A stretch of DNA of 15,609 nucleotides from an uncultured Comamonadaceae bacterium (GTDB lineage Bacteria; Pseudomonadota; Gammaproteobacteria; Burkholderiales; Burkholderiaceae_C). Location of the stretch: positions 1-15,609 of the forward strand of contig CALMOI010000009.1 in assembly GCA_937871735.1 (NCBI GenBank), in the 5' to 3' direction. The first letter of the stretch is position 1; every line of letters starts with the position of its first letter. The translations under genes and the position numbers were made by a program. Of this stretch, positions 7,918 through 14,574 are shown in pieces. The notes beneath the pieces are model-generated. The model made no database searches. It was not told the origin of the DNA and saw only the letters and a list, made by a program, of their open reading frames with translations.

Positions 7918-9165
7918 ATGTCAGCCACTTTGGAACGCCCGCGCGTCAACTCGCCCGCACCTTTTGCGCCCCGCCCTCGTCCGGCGCAACCGGCCCACAT
8001 CATCCAAAGCGATGCGGAGGCGATTGAGATTGCCCACGGCCTGGCCGCCCGCTTTGCCCCTGAATCTGCACTGCGTGACCGCGAAGGCTTCTTGCCCATC
8101 GACGAGATTGATGCTTACTCGCAAAGCGGTTTGTGGGGCATCAATGTGCCCAAGGCTTACGGCGGCCCCGGCGTGTCGTATGCCACGCTGGCCAAAGTGG
8201 TGGCGATCATTTCCGCAGCCGATTCGAGCATTGCGCAAATCAGCCAAAACCATTTCGTCTTGGTTGCGCACATCGGGCTGGATGCCAGCGAAGCACAGAA
8301 ACGTGAACTGTTCGACTTGGTGCTCAAGGGCTACCGTTTTGGCAATGCTTTTTCTGAATTGAACAGCCGCAACGTGGCTGCTTTTGAAACGACAGTGACC
8401 GCGCACGGCGATGAGGTCGAAGTCAACGGCCAAAAGTTCTACACCACTGGCGCGTTGCTCTCGCACATCGTGCCCATCGTGGCTGTGGGCGAAGGTGGCA
8501 AGGGCTACATCGTGTTCACCGATCGCGACACGGCAGGGCTGACCGTGATCAACGACTGGTCGGGCTTTGGTCAGCGCACCACGGCTTCGGGCTCCGTGAA
8601 AATTGAGCAAGTGCGTGTGCCCCAACGCCGCGTCGTCCCGATTGATGCCTTTGACCACCCGACTGCGGCTGGGCCGATTTCGCAAATCATCCAAGCCGCG
8701 ATTGACGCAGGCATCGCACGCGGCGCGCAGGCTGATTCGATTGCATTCATCCGCACCAAGAGCCGTCCTTGGATTGACAGCGGCAAAGAAACTGCTGCCG
8801 AAGACCCGTTCACCATCGCCGCCATTGGTGATTTGCAAATCAAGCTGCACGCCGCCGAGGCGCTGCTGGAGCGCGCCGGTCATCTGATTGATGTGGCACT
8901 GAATGAACCGACTGACGCCACCGTCGCTGCTGCCACAACCGGCACGGCTGAAGCCAAGGTGTTAACGACCCAAATCGCCATCGAAGTAACCAACCGCCTG
9001 TTTGAGCTGGCGGGCACGCGCTCAGCGTTGAGCACGCACAACTTGGATCGCCACTGGCGTAACGCGCGCATTCACACGCTGCATGACCCGGTGCGCTGGA
9101 AGTTTTTCCACATCGGCAACTACTACCTCAACAACGTGAACCCACCGCGCCATCCCTGGAACTGA
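7918..9165 (+). CDS. sfnB: SfnB-family sulfur acquisition oxidoreductase
   Basis: A 415-residue acyl-CoA dehydrogenase-fold flavoprotein closely resembling SfnB, a sulfate-starvation protein encoded with SfnA in Pseudomonas putida dimethyl sulfone assimilation. Visible landmarks are GLWGINVPKAYGGPGVS (residues 71-87), ADSSIAQISQNHF with His112, GQKFYTTGALLSH (171-183), DWSGFGQRTTASGS (213-226) and the C-terminal DRHWRNARIHTLHDP (377-391) with His389, the equivalent of the DszC catalytic-site histidine. The first 25 residues are Pro/Ala-rich and probably disordered. GAAAG at 7906-7910 is a modest ribosome site. The gene follows its paralogue by 68 nt and precedes livF by 6 nt. The exact reaction of SfnB is not established to my knowledge; a reduced-flavin monooxygenase role is likely. 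Confidence 0.9.
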   Translation: MSATLERPRVNSPAPFAPRPRPAQPAHIIQSDAEAIEIAHGLAARFAPESALRDREGFLPIDEIDAYSQSGLWGINVPKAYGGPGVSYATLAKVVAIISAADSSIAQISQNHFVLVAHIGLDASEAQKRELFDLVLKGYRFGNAFSELNSRNVAAFETTVTAHGDEVEVNGQKFYTTGALLSHIVPIVAVGEGGKGYIVFTDRDTAGLTVINDWSGFGQRTTASGSVKIEQVRVPQRRVVPIDAFDHPTAAGPISQIIQAAIDAGIARGAQADSIAFIRTKSRPWIDSGKETAAEDPFTIAAIGDLQIKLHAAEALLERAGHLIDVALNEPTDATVAAATTGTAEAKVLTTQIAIEVTNRLFELAGTRSALSTHNLDRHWRNARIHTLHDPVRWKFFHIGNYYLNNVNPPRHPWN

Positions 9166-9171
9166 AACGCC

Positions 9172-9933
9172 ATGTCCAACACGCCCATCCTTCAAGTTGA
9201 CGACATTGAAGTCGTCTATGAGCAAGCCATTTTGGCGGTGCGCAAGGTGTCGCTCGCGGTGCAAGCGGGTCAGATCGTGGCGCTGTTGGGGGCCAACGGT
9301 GCGGGCAAAAGCACCACGTTAAAGGCGATCTCACACTTGATCCAAGCCGAGCGTGGTGCCATGACGCGGGGGCGCATCCTCTACCAAGGCCAAAACATTG
9401 CCGCACGCGAGCCCGATGCGCTGGTGGCTGGCGGGCTGGTGCAGGTGCTTGAAGGGCGGCATTGCTTCGCGCACCTGACGGTCGAAGATAACTTGCTGAT
9501 TGGCGGCTTTGTGCGCAAGGTGTCGCGCCCAACCCTGAAGGCGGAGCTGGAGCGCATTTACAGCTACTTTCCGCGCTTGAAGGAGCGGCGCAAAAGTCTG
9601 ACCGGCTACACCTCAGGCGGCGAGCAGCAAATGGTGGCGATTGGCCGCGCGTTGATGGCACAACCGCGTCTGGTGCTGCTGGATGAGCCGTCGATGGGAC
9701 TGGCACCGCAGATTGTTGAAGAAATTTTTGACATCATCGCCCAGCTCAACAAGGCCGAGGGCATGAGTTTCTTGATTGCCGAGCAAAACTTGAAGATCGC
9801 CCTGCGCTACGCGCAATACGGTTACGTGCTCGAAAACGGTCAGGTGGTCAGCGAAGGCGCAGCGCAAGAACTGGCTGAGCGTGACGACATGCATGACTTC
9901 TATTTGGGTGGCCAAAGCTCAGTTCAGGGATGA
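9172..9933 (+). CDS. livF: HAAT-family ABC transporter ATPase, LivF type
   Basis: A 253-residue ATPase, second of the HAAT importer pair. Walker A GANGAGKS is at residues 40-47, the signature TSGGEQQ at 147-153, and Walker B LVLLDE at 167-172. The switch region LIAEQN (201-206) has the Gln usual in LivF instead of His. It is separated from livGHM-K by two flavoenzyme genes and starts 6 nt after sfnB, so its expression is tied to them. The last 86 nt are also covered on the other strand by the sfnR-type frame. No hairpin terminator is evident after the stop. Confidence 0.93.
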   Translation: MSNTPILQVDDIEVVYEQAILAVRKVSLAVQAGQIVALLGANGAGKSTTLKAISHLIQAERGAMTRGRILYQGQNIAAREPDALVAGGLVQVLEGRHCFAHLTVEDNLLIGGFVRKVSRPTLKAELERIYSYFPRLKERRKSLTGYTSGGEQQMVAIGRALMAQPRLVLLDEPSMGLAPQIVEEIFDIIAQLNKAEGMSFLIAEQNLKIALRYAQYGYVLENGQVVSEGAAQELAERDDMHDFYLGGQSSVQG

Positions 9934-11044
9934 GGCCGAAACCGCGTCGGTGACCACCAGCGAGGCCGCGCCGCTCTTGCCCATCAGGGCGGCGCTTATT
10001 GACCACCAACTCGCCCGCCTTGATCAATTGGGCGCGGATGATGTTGCGGCTCAACCCCAGCAGTTGCGCGGTGTGAACTTGGTTGTAGTGGCAAAACCGA
10101 TACGCTGTGCCGAGCAGCACTTCTTGCACTTTTTCATGCAGCGCGCCGCTTTCCTCTTCAAACAGCTTTTGAAAAGCGCGTTGCAGCAAAACATCAGCCG
10201 ATTCATCTTGTGGGCGAACGCTGTCTTCTTGGCGCTCCAAGCGCAGCTTGGACAAATGCAAGTCTTCGGCACGAATCAGGTTGGCCCGGCAAATGAGCAA
10301 GGTGTGGTGGATGACGTTTTCCAGCTCACGAATGTTGCCCGGCCACGAGTAACTCACCAGTTTTTGCTGAGCCTCGGGGTGCAGCGTGATGTCGCTGTAG
10401 CCCAAGCGGTGGCTGTAAGCGGCAATGAAGTGGCGCACCAATGGCAGGATGTCACCGGGACGATCGCGCAACGGGCTCAGTTCGAGCGTCACCACATTGA
10501 GTCGGTAGTACAAGTCTTCGCGGAAGTTGCCTGCGTTGATGGCTTTTTCTAACTGCACGTTGGTCGCCGCCAGCACGCGCACATTGATCGGCGTGCTTTT
10601 GCGAGAGCCTAGGCGCACCACCTCGCGCTCTTGCAACACACGCAGTAATTTGACCTGAATGGGCATAGGCAAGTCGCCGATCTCATCGAGAAACAGCGTG
10701 CCGCCATTGGCCTCCTCAAACCAGCCGGGTTTGGAGCTGAGTGCGCCGGTGAATGCGCCTTTTTCATGACCAAAAAGCTCAGCCTCTACCAAGTTCTCAG
10801 AGAATGCCCCACAGTTGACCGCAACGAATGGGCCGCTGCGCCGCGCGCTGAGTTCATGCAAATGGCGCGCCACCAGCTCCTTGCCCGTGCCCGTTTCGCC
10901 GATGATGAGCACGCTGGCATCACTCGGAGCGACCTGCTGCAAGTGCGCCAACAGAGCCTGGGATTTCGGATCCTCAAACACTTGGGCTGTGGCTCGGATA
11001 GAGGTGGCAAGAGCGGGAGACGGGGGCAAGGTGAGCAATTGCAT
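9848..11044 (-). CDS. sfnR: Sigma-54-dependent activator, SfnR type
   Basis: A 398-residue enhancer-binding protein that starts almost directly with the AAA+ domain, lacking any N-terminal receiver, GAF or PAS domain, as SfnR does. Walker A GETGTGKE is at 49-56, the sigma-54 contact loop GAFTGA at 96-101, Walker B TLFLDEIG at 116-123, and WPGNIRELENV at 234-244. The C-terminal FIS-type helix-turn-helix is NQVHTAQLLGLSRNIIRAQL (321-340). The start at 11044 lies 7 nt after the sfnC stop, suggesting translational coupling; an in-frame ATG at 11086 would overlap sfnC. SfnR activates dimethyl sulfone utilisation genes in Pseudomonas putida with RpoN. About 50 extra residues after the HTH are Arg-rich, run antisense into livF and look non-conserved. 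With no sensory domain, control probably acts through its expression. Confidence 0.9.
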   Translation of the reverse strand: MQLLTLPPSPALATSIRATAQVFEDPKSQALLAHLQQVAPSDASVLIIGETGTGKELVARHLHELSARRSGPFVAVNCGAFSENLVEAELFGHEKGAFTGALSSKPGWFEEANGGTLFLDEIGDLPMPIQVKLLRVLQEREVVRLGSRKSTPINVRVLAATNVQLEKAINAGNFREDLYYRLNVVTLELSPLRDRPGDILPLVRHFIAAYSHRLGYSDITLHPEAQQKLVSYSWPGNIRELENVIHHTLLICRANLIRAEDLHLSKLRLERQEDSVRPQDESADVLLQRAFQKLFEEESGALHEKVQEVLLGTAYRFCHYNQVHTAQLLGLSRNIIRAQLIKAGELVVNKRRPDGQERRGLAGGHRRGFGLIPELSFGHPNRSHACRHAQPVLALRLR

Positions 11045-11051
11045 AGGTAGG

Positions 11052-12239
11052 CTATGAATAAAAAGACGGTGTTGGCAACGATGCATTCAGCGCCCAGTCG
11101 CCCAGCTCGTTGAGCTTGTAGTCCACGGGGTCGTGCAAAGTTTGGGTACGCAAGTTGCGCCAGTGACGATCCAGCCGCAAGGCAGCATGAGTGGCGCGCG
11201 CGCCAGTCACTTCAAACAAGCGACTGGTCAGATCAAGCCCAGAACGAGTGGCGGCCACCTTAGCGGTCGCAATCGCCACCGCCAAATGACCACGCTCCTC
11301 CGCCCCCAGCCGGTGCTCTTTGCGCCAAGCTTCGTCGAGCAAGGCGTTGGCGCGCTCAGTCAACAGACGCACGCTTTCCAAGCCGACCCAAAACTCACCG
11401 TAGTGACGCAGCGTGTAGGGGTCTTCGCTGGCTTGATCAGCGAGAGACTTGGGCCAAGCGCGCGATTCTTTGAGCGTGTAGTGGCGGGCCTCAGTAAACG
11501 CACCTTCAGCAATCCCGAGAAACATGTTGGCAAAAGTCAACTGCGCGATCAGGGGTCGCAGACACGCAAAGGGCGTGCTCAGCGGGCCGGGATCAAGCAA
11601 CAACTCATTTTCTTCAACCCGCACCCGCTCAAAGGTGGCGCTGCCACTGTCGGTTTGGCGCTGGCCCATGTTGTCCCAGTCGCCATGCAGTGTGATGCCG
11701 GTGCGACTGCTGGGAATCGCCGCGATCAACAGCTTGCCGCTAGGAGACTCGTCCAGCGCCGAGGCGATCAGCATCTCCGAATCAGCCGAGCCGGAGCAAA
11801 AACTCTTGCGGCCAGAAAACTCTCGCCAGCCGTTGCGCTTTCTCGAGATCGTGCGCGTGTCCAACGGGTTGAGCGCATTGCCCCAGAACCAGTCGTTGCG
11901 GGCAGTTTGTTCAAACCACGGCTCCCACTGATCAGGACGCGAAAACAGACGCACCGTGGCCAGCATCAAATGCTGAAAGCCATAGACATGAGCGATGGAG
12001 CTATCGACGCGCGCGAACTCTCGCACGATCTGTAGCGTCTCACTCCAACTGGCACCCAAGCCGCCGTATTGACGGGGAATGCTCAGAGCCAGCAGGCCAC
12101 TGTGGCGCAGTGCGTCGCGTTCGACCTTGGGTGTGCCGCCACGCAGGTCTCGCTCGGCGGCGGTTTCGTCAAACCGGGCTGCGAGCTGGCGAGCAATCTG
12201 AAGGGGCGCAATGGCTTTGAGTTGGTAATTGGCAGTCAC
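11052..12239 (-). CDS. sfnC: SfnC/MsuC-type methanesulfinate monooxygenase
   Basis: A 395-residue acyl-CoA dehydrogenase-fold flavin monooxygenase of the MsuC/SfnC/DszC group. MsuC oxidises methanesulfinate to methanesulfonate with reduced FMN. Landmarks are LLALSIPRQYGGLGAS (residues 49-64), HVYGFQH ending in His90, GRKSFCSGSADSEM (143-156), GDWDNMGQRQTDSGS (186-200) and LDRHWRNLRTQTLHDP (356-371) with His369, the DszC active-site histidine equivalent. The start is GTG at 12239, supported by AGGA eight bases upstream on the minus strand and a clean match to the family N-terminus. The gene order reductase-SfnC-SfnR mirrors the sfnECR operon of Pseudomonas putida. The sfnC or msuC name depends on phylogeny; context favours sfnC, while the chemistry is probably that of MsuC. 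Confidence 0.85.
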   Translation of the reverse strand: MTANYQLKAIAPLQIARQLAARFDETAAERDLRGGTPKVERDALRHSGLLALSIPRQYGGLGASWSETLQIVREFARVDSSIAHVYGFQHLMLATVRLFSRPDQWEPWFEQTARNDWFWGNALNPLDTRTISRKRNGWREFSGRKSFCSGSADSEMLIASALDESPSGKLLIAAIPSSRTGITLHGDWDNMGQRQTDSGSATFERVRVEENELLLDPGPLSTPFACLRPLIAQLTFANMFLGIAEGAFTEARHYTLKESRAWPKSLADQASEDPYTLRHYGEFWVGLESVRLLTERANALLDEAWRKEHRLGAEERGHLAVAIATAKVAATRSGLDLTSRLFEVTGARATHAALRLDRHWRNLRTQTLHDPVDYKLNELGDWALNASLPTPSFYS

Positions 12240-12325
12240 ACACTGTTTCCTGAAGGGATAGGAGATGGAAAAAGAGGCGTGTGCGGTGTATGCAGCCGGG
12301 CAATGGTGCAGTCACCGCGATGCCA

Positions 12326-12889
12326 TCAGGCGGCTTGCAACTCCTCAGCCGTGTGCGCGGCCAGCAAGGGCAGCGCATGTTGGACAGCCAAACGAATACG
12401 CGCTTGAAGCAACTCGCTGCTGATTTCATAGCTGCTGAAATCAGCCTCAGAGGCATATACGCCCGTTGGCAGTGTCAGTGCTTGGAAAAAGCTAAACAGG
12501 GGGCGCAATTGGTGGTCAATCACCAGCGCATGGCGCTCGCTACCGCCCGTAGCAGCAAACAGCACGGGCTTGGCGACCAATGCATCTTGGCCAATCAGAT
12601 CAAACAAGTGCTTGAATTGGCCGGGGTATGAGGCGCGATAAACCGGCGTAGCGGCAATCAGCAAGTCAGCCGATTCAATGGCGCGCAGCTCGCTTTCGAC
12701 GGCGGGCGGGAGTTCTTTGCGCGAGAGTGCGCTACCCAGCGGTCGAGCAATGTCGCCCAATTCAATGATGTGGCTGTCGATGGCGCGATGCTTGGCCAAT
12801 TCGGCCACGATGGCCTGTGTCAGCACCAGCGTGCGGGAGGGACGGAAGGTGCCGCCAGAAACAGCAACGACTTTCAAGGGAGCGCTCAT
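12326..12889 (-). CDS. sfnE: NAD(P)H-dependent FMN reductase, MsuE/SfnE type
   Basis: A 187-residue flavodoxin-fold FMN reductase. The FMN phosphate-binding loop SGGTFRPSRT is at residues 11-20, and ATPVYRASYPGQFKHLFDL is the flavin-facing stretch of the second half. It matches MsuE/SfnE in length and sequence. It would supply diffusible FMNH2 to the flavin monooxygenases encoded here. AGGA lies eight bases before the ATG on the minus strand. It is the first gene of the three-gene minus-strand operon, 86 nt ahead of sfnC, and lies downstream of a strong sigma-54 promoter match. It is the only reductase in the window, against five predicted reduced-flavin consumers. Confidence 0.9.
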   Translation of the reverse strand: MSAPLKVVAVSGGTFRPSRTLVLTQAIVAELAKHRAIDSHIIELGDIARPLGSALSRKELPPAVESELRAIESADLLIAATPVYRASYPGQFKHLFDLIGQDALVAKPVLFAATGGSERHALVIDHQLRPLFSFFQALTLPTGVYASEADFSSYEISSELLQARIRLAVQHALPLLAAHTAEELQAA

Positions 12890-12920
12890 GGGATGAATCC
12901 TGTGTCAAAAAGTTGATGGG

Positions 12921-12947
12921 GTTGCCGCAGCGGTTGGCGCTGGCAAC
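12921..12947 (-). other. Stem-loop in the predicted sfnE leader
   Basis: On the plus strand GTTGCC (12921-12926) and AGCG (12929-12932) pair with CGCT (12938-12941) and GGCAAC (12942-12947), leaving a two-base GC bulge and a five-base loop. If the minus-strand sigma-54 promoter starts transcription near 12949, this hairpin sits at the very 5' end of the sfnE-sfnC-sfnR mRNA. It could protect the transcript end or be incidental; it does not cover the ribosome site near 12898-12901. Confidence 0.4.
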
Positions 12948-12960
12948 TGATGCTGCTTCC

Positions 12961-12976
12961 GCAACAGTTATGCCAA
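12961..12976 (-). promoter_or_regulatory. Sigma-54 (-24/-12) promoter of sfnE-sfnC-sfnR
   Basis: Read on the minus strand the site is TTGGCATAACTGTTGC. Against the consensus TGGCACG-N4-TTGC it matches 9 of 11 fixed bases and has the obligatory GG and GC exactly ten bases apart. Transcription would start near 12949, giving a leader of about 60 nt to the sfnE ATG at 12889. Because sfnR is the last gene of this operon, the site implies positive autoregulation if SfnR is its activator. Confidence 0.72.
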
Positions 12977-13032
12977 GAAAAACAGGCATCAGCTACAGAC
13001 CAGCGGCACACACCCCATTGATGCACCTGTAC

Positions 13033-13046
13033 CCCACTGGAGTGGG
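13033..13046. promoter_or_regulatory. 14-bp dyad, possible operator or activator site
   Basis: CCCACTGGAGTGGG has perfect 6-bp arms around a GG centre. It lies about 90 bp upstream of the predicted sfnE transcription start, a usual distance for an upstream activating sequence. As RNA it could form a short hairpin, but the T-run only begins about ten bases later at 13058, so it is a poor terminator. Confidence 0.4.
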
Positions 13047-13064
13047 TGAATTCTGGCTTTTTTG

Positions 13065-13117
13065 TACTTTAAATCATCTAATAAATGCATTCAAAATACT
13101 TTAAAGTTATTTAATAA
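13065..13117. repeat. Imperfect direct repeats 32 bp apart
   Basis: TACTTTAAA at 13065-13073 recurs at 13097-13105, an offset of 32 bp (about three helical turns). Each copy is followed by a similar tail: TCAT then CTAATAA in the first, GTTAT then TTAATAA in the second. The repeats form the AT-rich core between the two sigma-54 promoters. Phased copies suggest co-operative protein binding; the binding protein cannot be named from sequence. Confidence 0.45.
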
Positions 13118-13360
13118 GAAGCAGGTGCTTGGATCTGCCACCGAAAGTGGGGGTGCATCCACGCGCAACCGCAGCAGCAACTGTTGGCAGAGCAACATCA
13201 AACGTACCCAAATGTTCCAGCAACAACACTTGCGCGCTACGTGCTCCATCGGGCCGATCGATCAGGTGAAAAGCCCATTTTTCCAGCGCAATAGAGCCAA
13301 AAACTGCTTTTTACCGACTCGAAACACCTTGTTAGCGGGTCAATTTCCAAACTTTTAGGC

Positions 13361-13376
13361 TTGGTATGGAGTTTGC
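13361..13376 (+). promoter_or_regulatory. Sigma-54 (-24/-12) promoter of the ssuD/msuD operon
   Basis: TTGGTATGGAGTTTGC matches the consensus TGGCACG-N4-TTGC at 9 of 11 fixed bases, with GG (13363-13364) and GC (13375-13376) exactly ten bases apart. The predicted start is near 13388, leaving a 29-nt leader that includes the GAGG ribosome site at 13406-13409. It mirrors the divergent site at 12961-12976, so both operons appear to need RpoN. Confidence 0.7.
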
Positions 13377-13416
13377 GGACAGCTCATGCATCTATCGTTG
13401 ACATTGAGGCCCGCTC

Positions 13417-14574
13417 ATGAGTTTTGAAGTTTTCTGGTTTCTACCCACATCCGGGGACACCCGCTACCTAGGCAAGTCCAACTCCGGTCGTCCGGCGACC
13501 AATGCCTACATGCGCCAAATTGCCGTGACCGCTGAAACGCTCGGCTACGACGGCCTATTGATTCCCACTGGCAGCAGTTGCCTCGATCCGTGGGTCACCG
13601 CCGCCAGCTTGGTGCCCGTGACACAGCGCATCAAGCTGCTGGTGGCGCTGCGCACCTCCGTCACCGGCCCCACTGCCAGCGCCCGCCAAGCGGCTTCATT
13701 GGATCAAGCCTTGAATGGGCGACTGCTGCTCAACGTCGTCCCCGGTGGCGATGCCGCCGAGTTGGCCGCCGAAGGCGTGTACCTCAACCACGACCAGCGC
13801 TATGAAGCTGCCGATGAATTTCTGACCGTTTGGCGTGATCTGCTGGCAGGCAAGAGCGTCGATTTCCAAGGACAGCACTTCAACATCAAGCAGGCGCGCA
13901 ACTTCTTCCCGCCAGTGCAAACGCCGCATCCGCCGCTGTACTTTGGTGGCTCGTCGCCAGCGGCGCACGAGCTGGCCGCTAAGCATGTCGATGCCTACCT
14001 GACCTGGGGCGAGCCACCCGCCGCCGTCGCCGAGAAAATCGCCGATGTGCGCCAGCGCGCCGAAAAATATGGCCGCACCGTGCGCTTTGGCGTGCGCCTG
14101 CACGTCATCGTCCGGGAAACCAATGAAGAGGCTTGGGCCGCCGCCGAGCGCCTGATCAGCCGACTCGACGACGACACCATCGCCAAAGCCCAGAGCAACT
14201 ACGCCAGCATGGACTCGGTGGGGCAGCAGCGCATGGCCGCATTGCACGGCGGGCGGCGTGACCGACTCGAAGTCAGCCCCAACCTGTGGGCCGGTGTCGG
14301 CTTGGTGCGCGGCGGTGCGGGCACGGCGCTGGTGGGCGATCCGCAAACCGTGGCGGCACGCTTGCAAGAGTACGCCGACTTGGGCGTGGACACTTTTGTG
14401 CTGTCGGGCTACCCACACTTGGAAGAATCTATCCGCTTCGCCGAACTGGTGTTCCCGCTGCTGCCGGGTAAAAAGCCAGTGACACTGATTGACCAAGTCC
14501 TCACAGGCGGAGCATTTGACGTGCGCGCCACTGCGGCCAAGGCCACTACAGCCGACAGCGAGGTGACAGCATGA
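13417..14574 (+). CDS. ssuD: FMNH2-dependent alkanesulfonate monooxygenase SsuD/MsuD
   Basis: A 385-residue LLM-fold monooxygenase that aligns along its length with Escherichia coli SsuD, which splits alkanesulfonates into sulfite and an aldehyde using reduced FMN. Residues equivalent to the studied E. coli active-site positions are all present: Cys55, Arg227, His229, Arg298 and Tyr332 (one higher here because E. coli numbering omits the initiator Met). Other matches are FWFLPTSGD (6-14), YFGGSS (175-180), YLTWGEPP (194-201) and GLVRGGAGTALVGD (295-308). The last 30 residues diverge. GAGG lies seven bases before the ATG. With SfnG and SfnC nearby, methanesulfonate is the likely key substrate (MsuD activity), but broader sulfonate use cannot be excluded. 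No ssuABC transporter genes accompany it. Confidence 0.93.
   Translation: MSFEVFWFLPTSGDTRYLGKSNSGRPATNAYMRQIAVTAETLGYDGLLIPTGSSCLDPWVTAASLVPVTQRIKLLVALRTSVTGPTASARQAASLDQALNGRLLLNVVPGGDAAELAAEGVYLNHDQRYEAADEFLTVWRDLLAGKSVDFQGQHFNIKQARNFFPPVQTPHPPLYFGGSSPAAHELAAKHVDAYLTWGEPPAAVAEKIADVRQRAEKYGRTVRFGVRLHVIVRETNEEAWAAAERLISRLDDDTIAKAQSNYASMDSVGQQRMAALHGGRRDRLEVSPNLWAGVGLVRGGAGTALVGDPQTVAARLQEYADLGVDTFVLSGYPHLEESIRFAELVFPLLPGKKPVTLIDQVLTGGAFDVRATAAKATTADSEVTA

Larger units (their letters stand above)
13020..13159. repeat. Inverted repeat pair flanking the AT-rich core
   Basis: GATGCACC at 13020-13027, followed after five bases by CCCACT (13033-13038), is mirrored by AGTGGGGGTGCATC at 13146-13159, where the two halves are contiguous. 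The arms face each other across about 107 bp. The left arm centre lies about 80 bp upstream of the predicted sfnE start site and the right about 235 bp upstream of the predicted ssuD/msuD start, both workable for an enhancer-binding protein. Binding by SfnR is only inference. Confidence 0.4.
12890..13416. other. Divergent regulatory region between sfnE and ssuD/msuD
   Basis: This 527-bp gap holds no convincing coding frame. It contains two outward-facing sigma-54 promoter matches, at 12961-12976 (minus strand) and 13361-13376 (plus strand). Between them lie an AT-rich core around 13061-13118 with a pair of direct repeats, a short dyad at 13033-13046 and a longer inverted repeat pair at 13020-13038 and 13146-13159. 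This layout suits control of both operons by one enhancer-binding protein bound between the promoters. The local AT content is far above that of the genes. From 13160 to 13350 I see no clear structure. Confidence 0.7.

Noticed and set aside
7921..8883. Minus-strand open frame opposite sfnB
   Set aside because: No homology features; the sfnB frame is conserved over its full length.
9934..10010. Possible terminator between livF and sfnR (repeated TGACCACCA and GAGGCCG words)
   Set aside because: The repeated words are direct, not inverted, and there is no hairpin followed by a T-run on either strand.
11045..11086. Earlier ATG for the sfnR-type regulator
   Set aside because: It would overlap the end of sfnC by 35 nt and add 14 residues with no family support; the ATG at 11044 just after the sfnC stop is more natural, although neither start has a strong ribosome site.
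11133..12035. Plus-strand open frame opposite sfnC
   Set aside because: No recognisable motif and no ribosome site; it is covered by the well-supported SfnC/MsuC-type gene.
13033..13063. Intrinsic terminator formed by CCCACTGGAGTGGG and the later T-run
   Set aside because: The stem is short and separated from the T-run by about ten bases, and no gene ends nearby that would need it; an operator role is more likely.
12817..13358. Short open frames on the plus strand within the divergent intergenic region
   Set aside because: They overlap the sfnE start or the AT-rich promoter core, lack ribosome sites and encode nothing recognisable.
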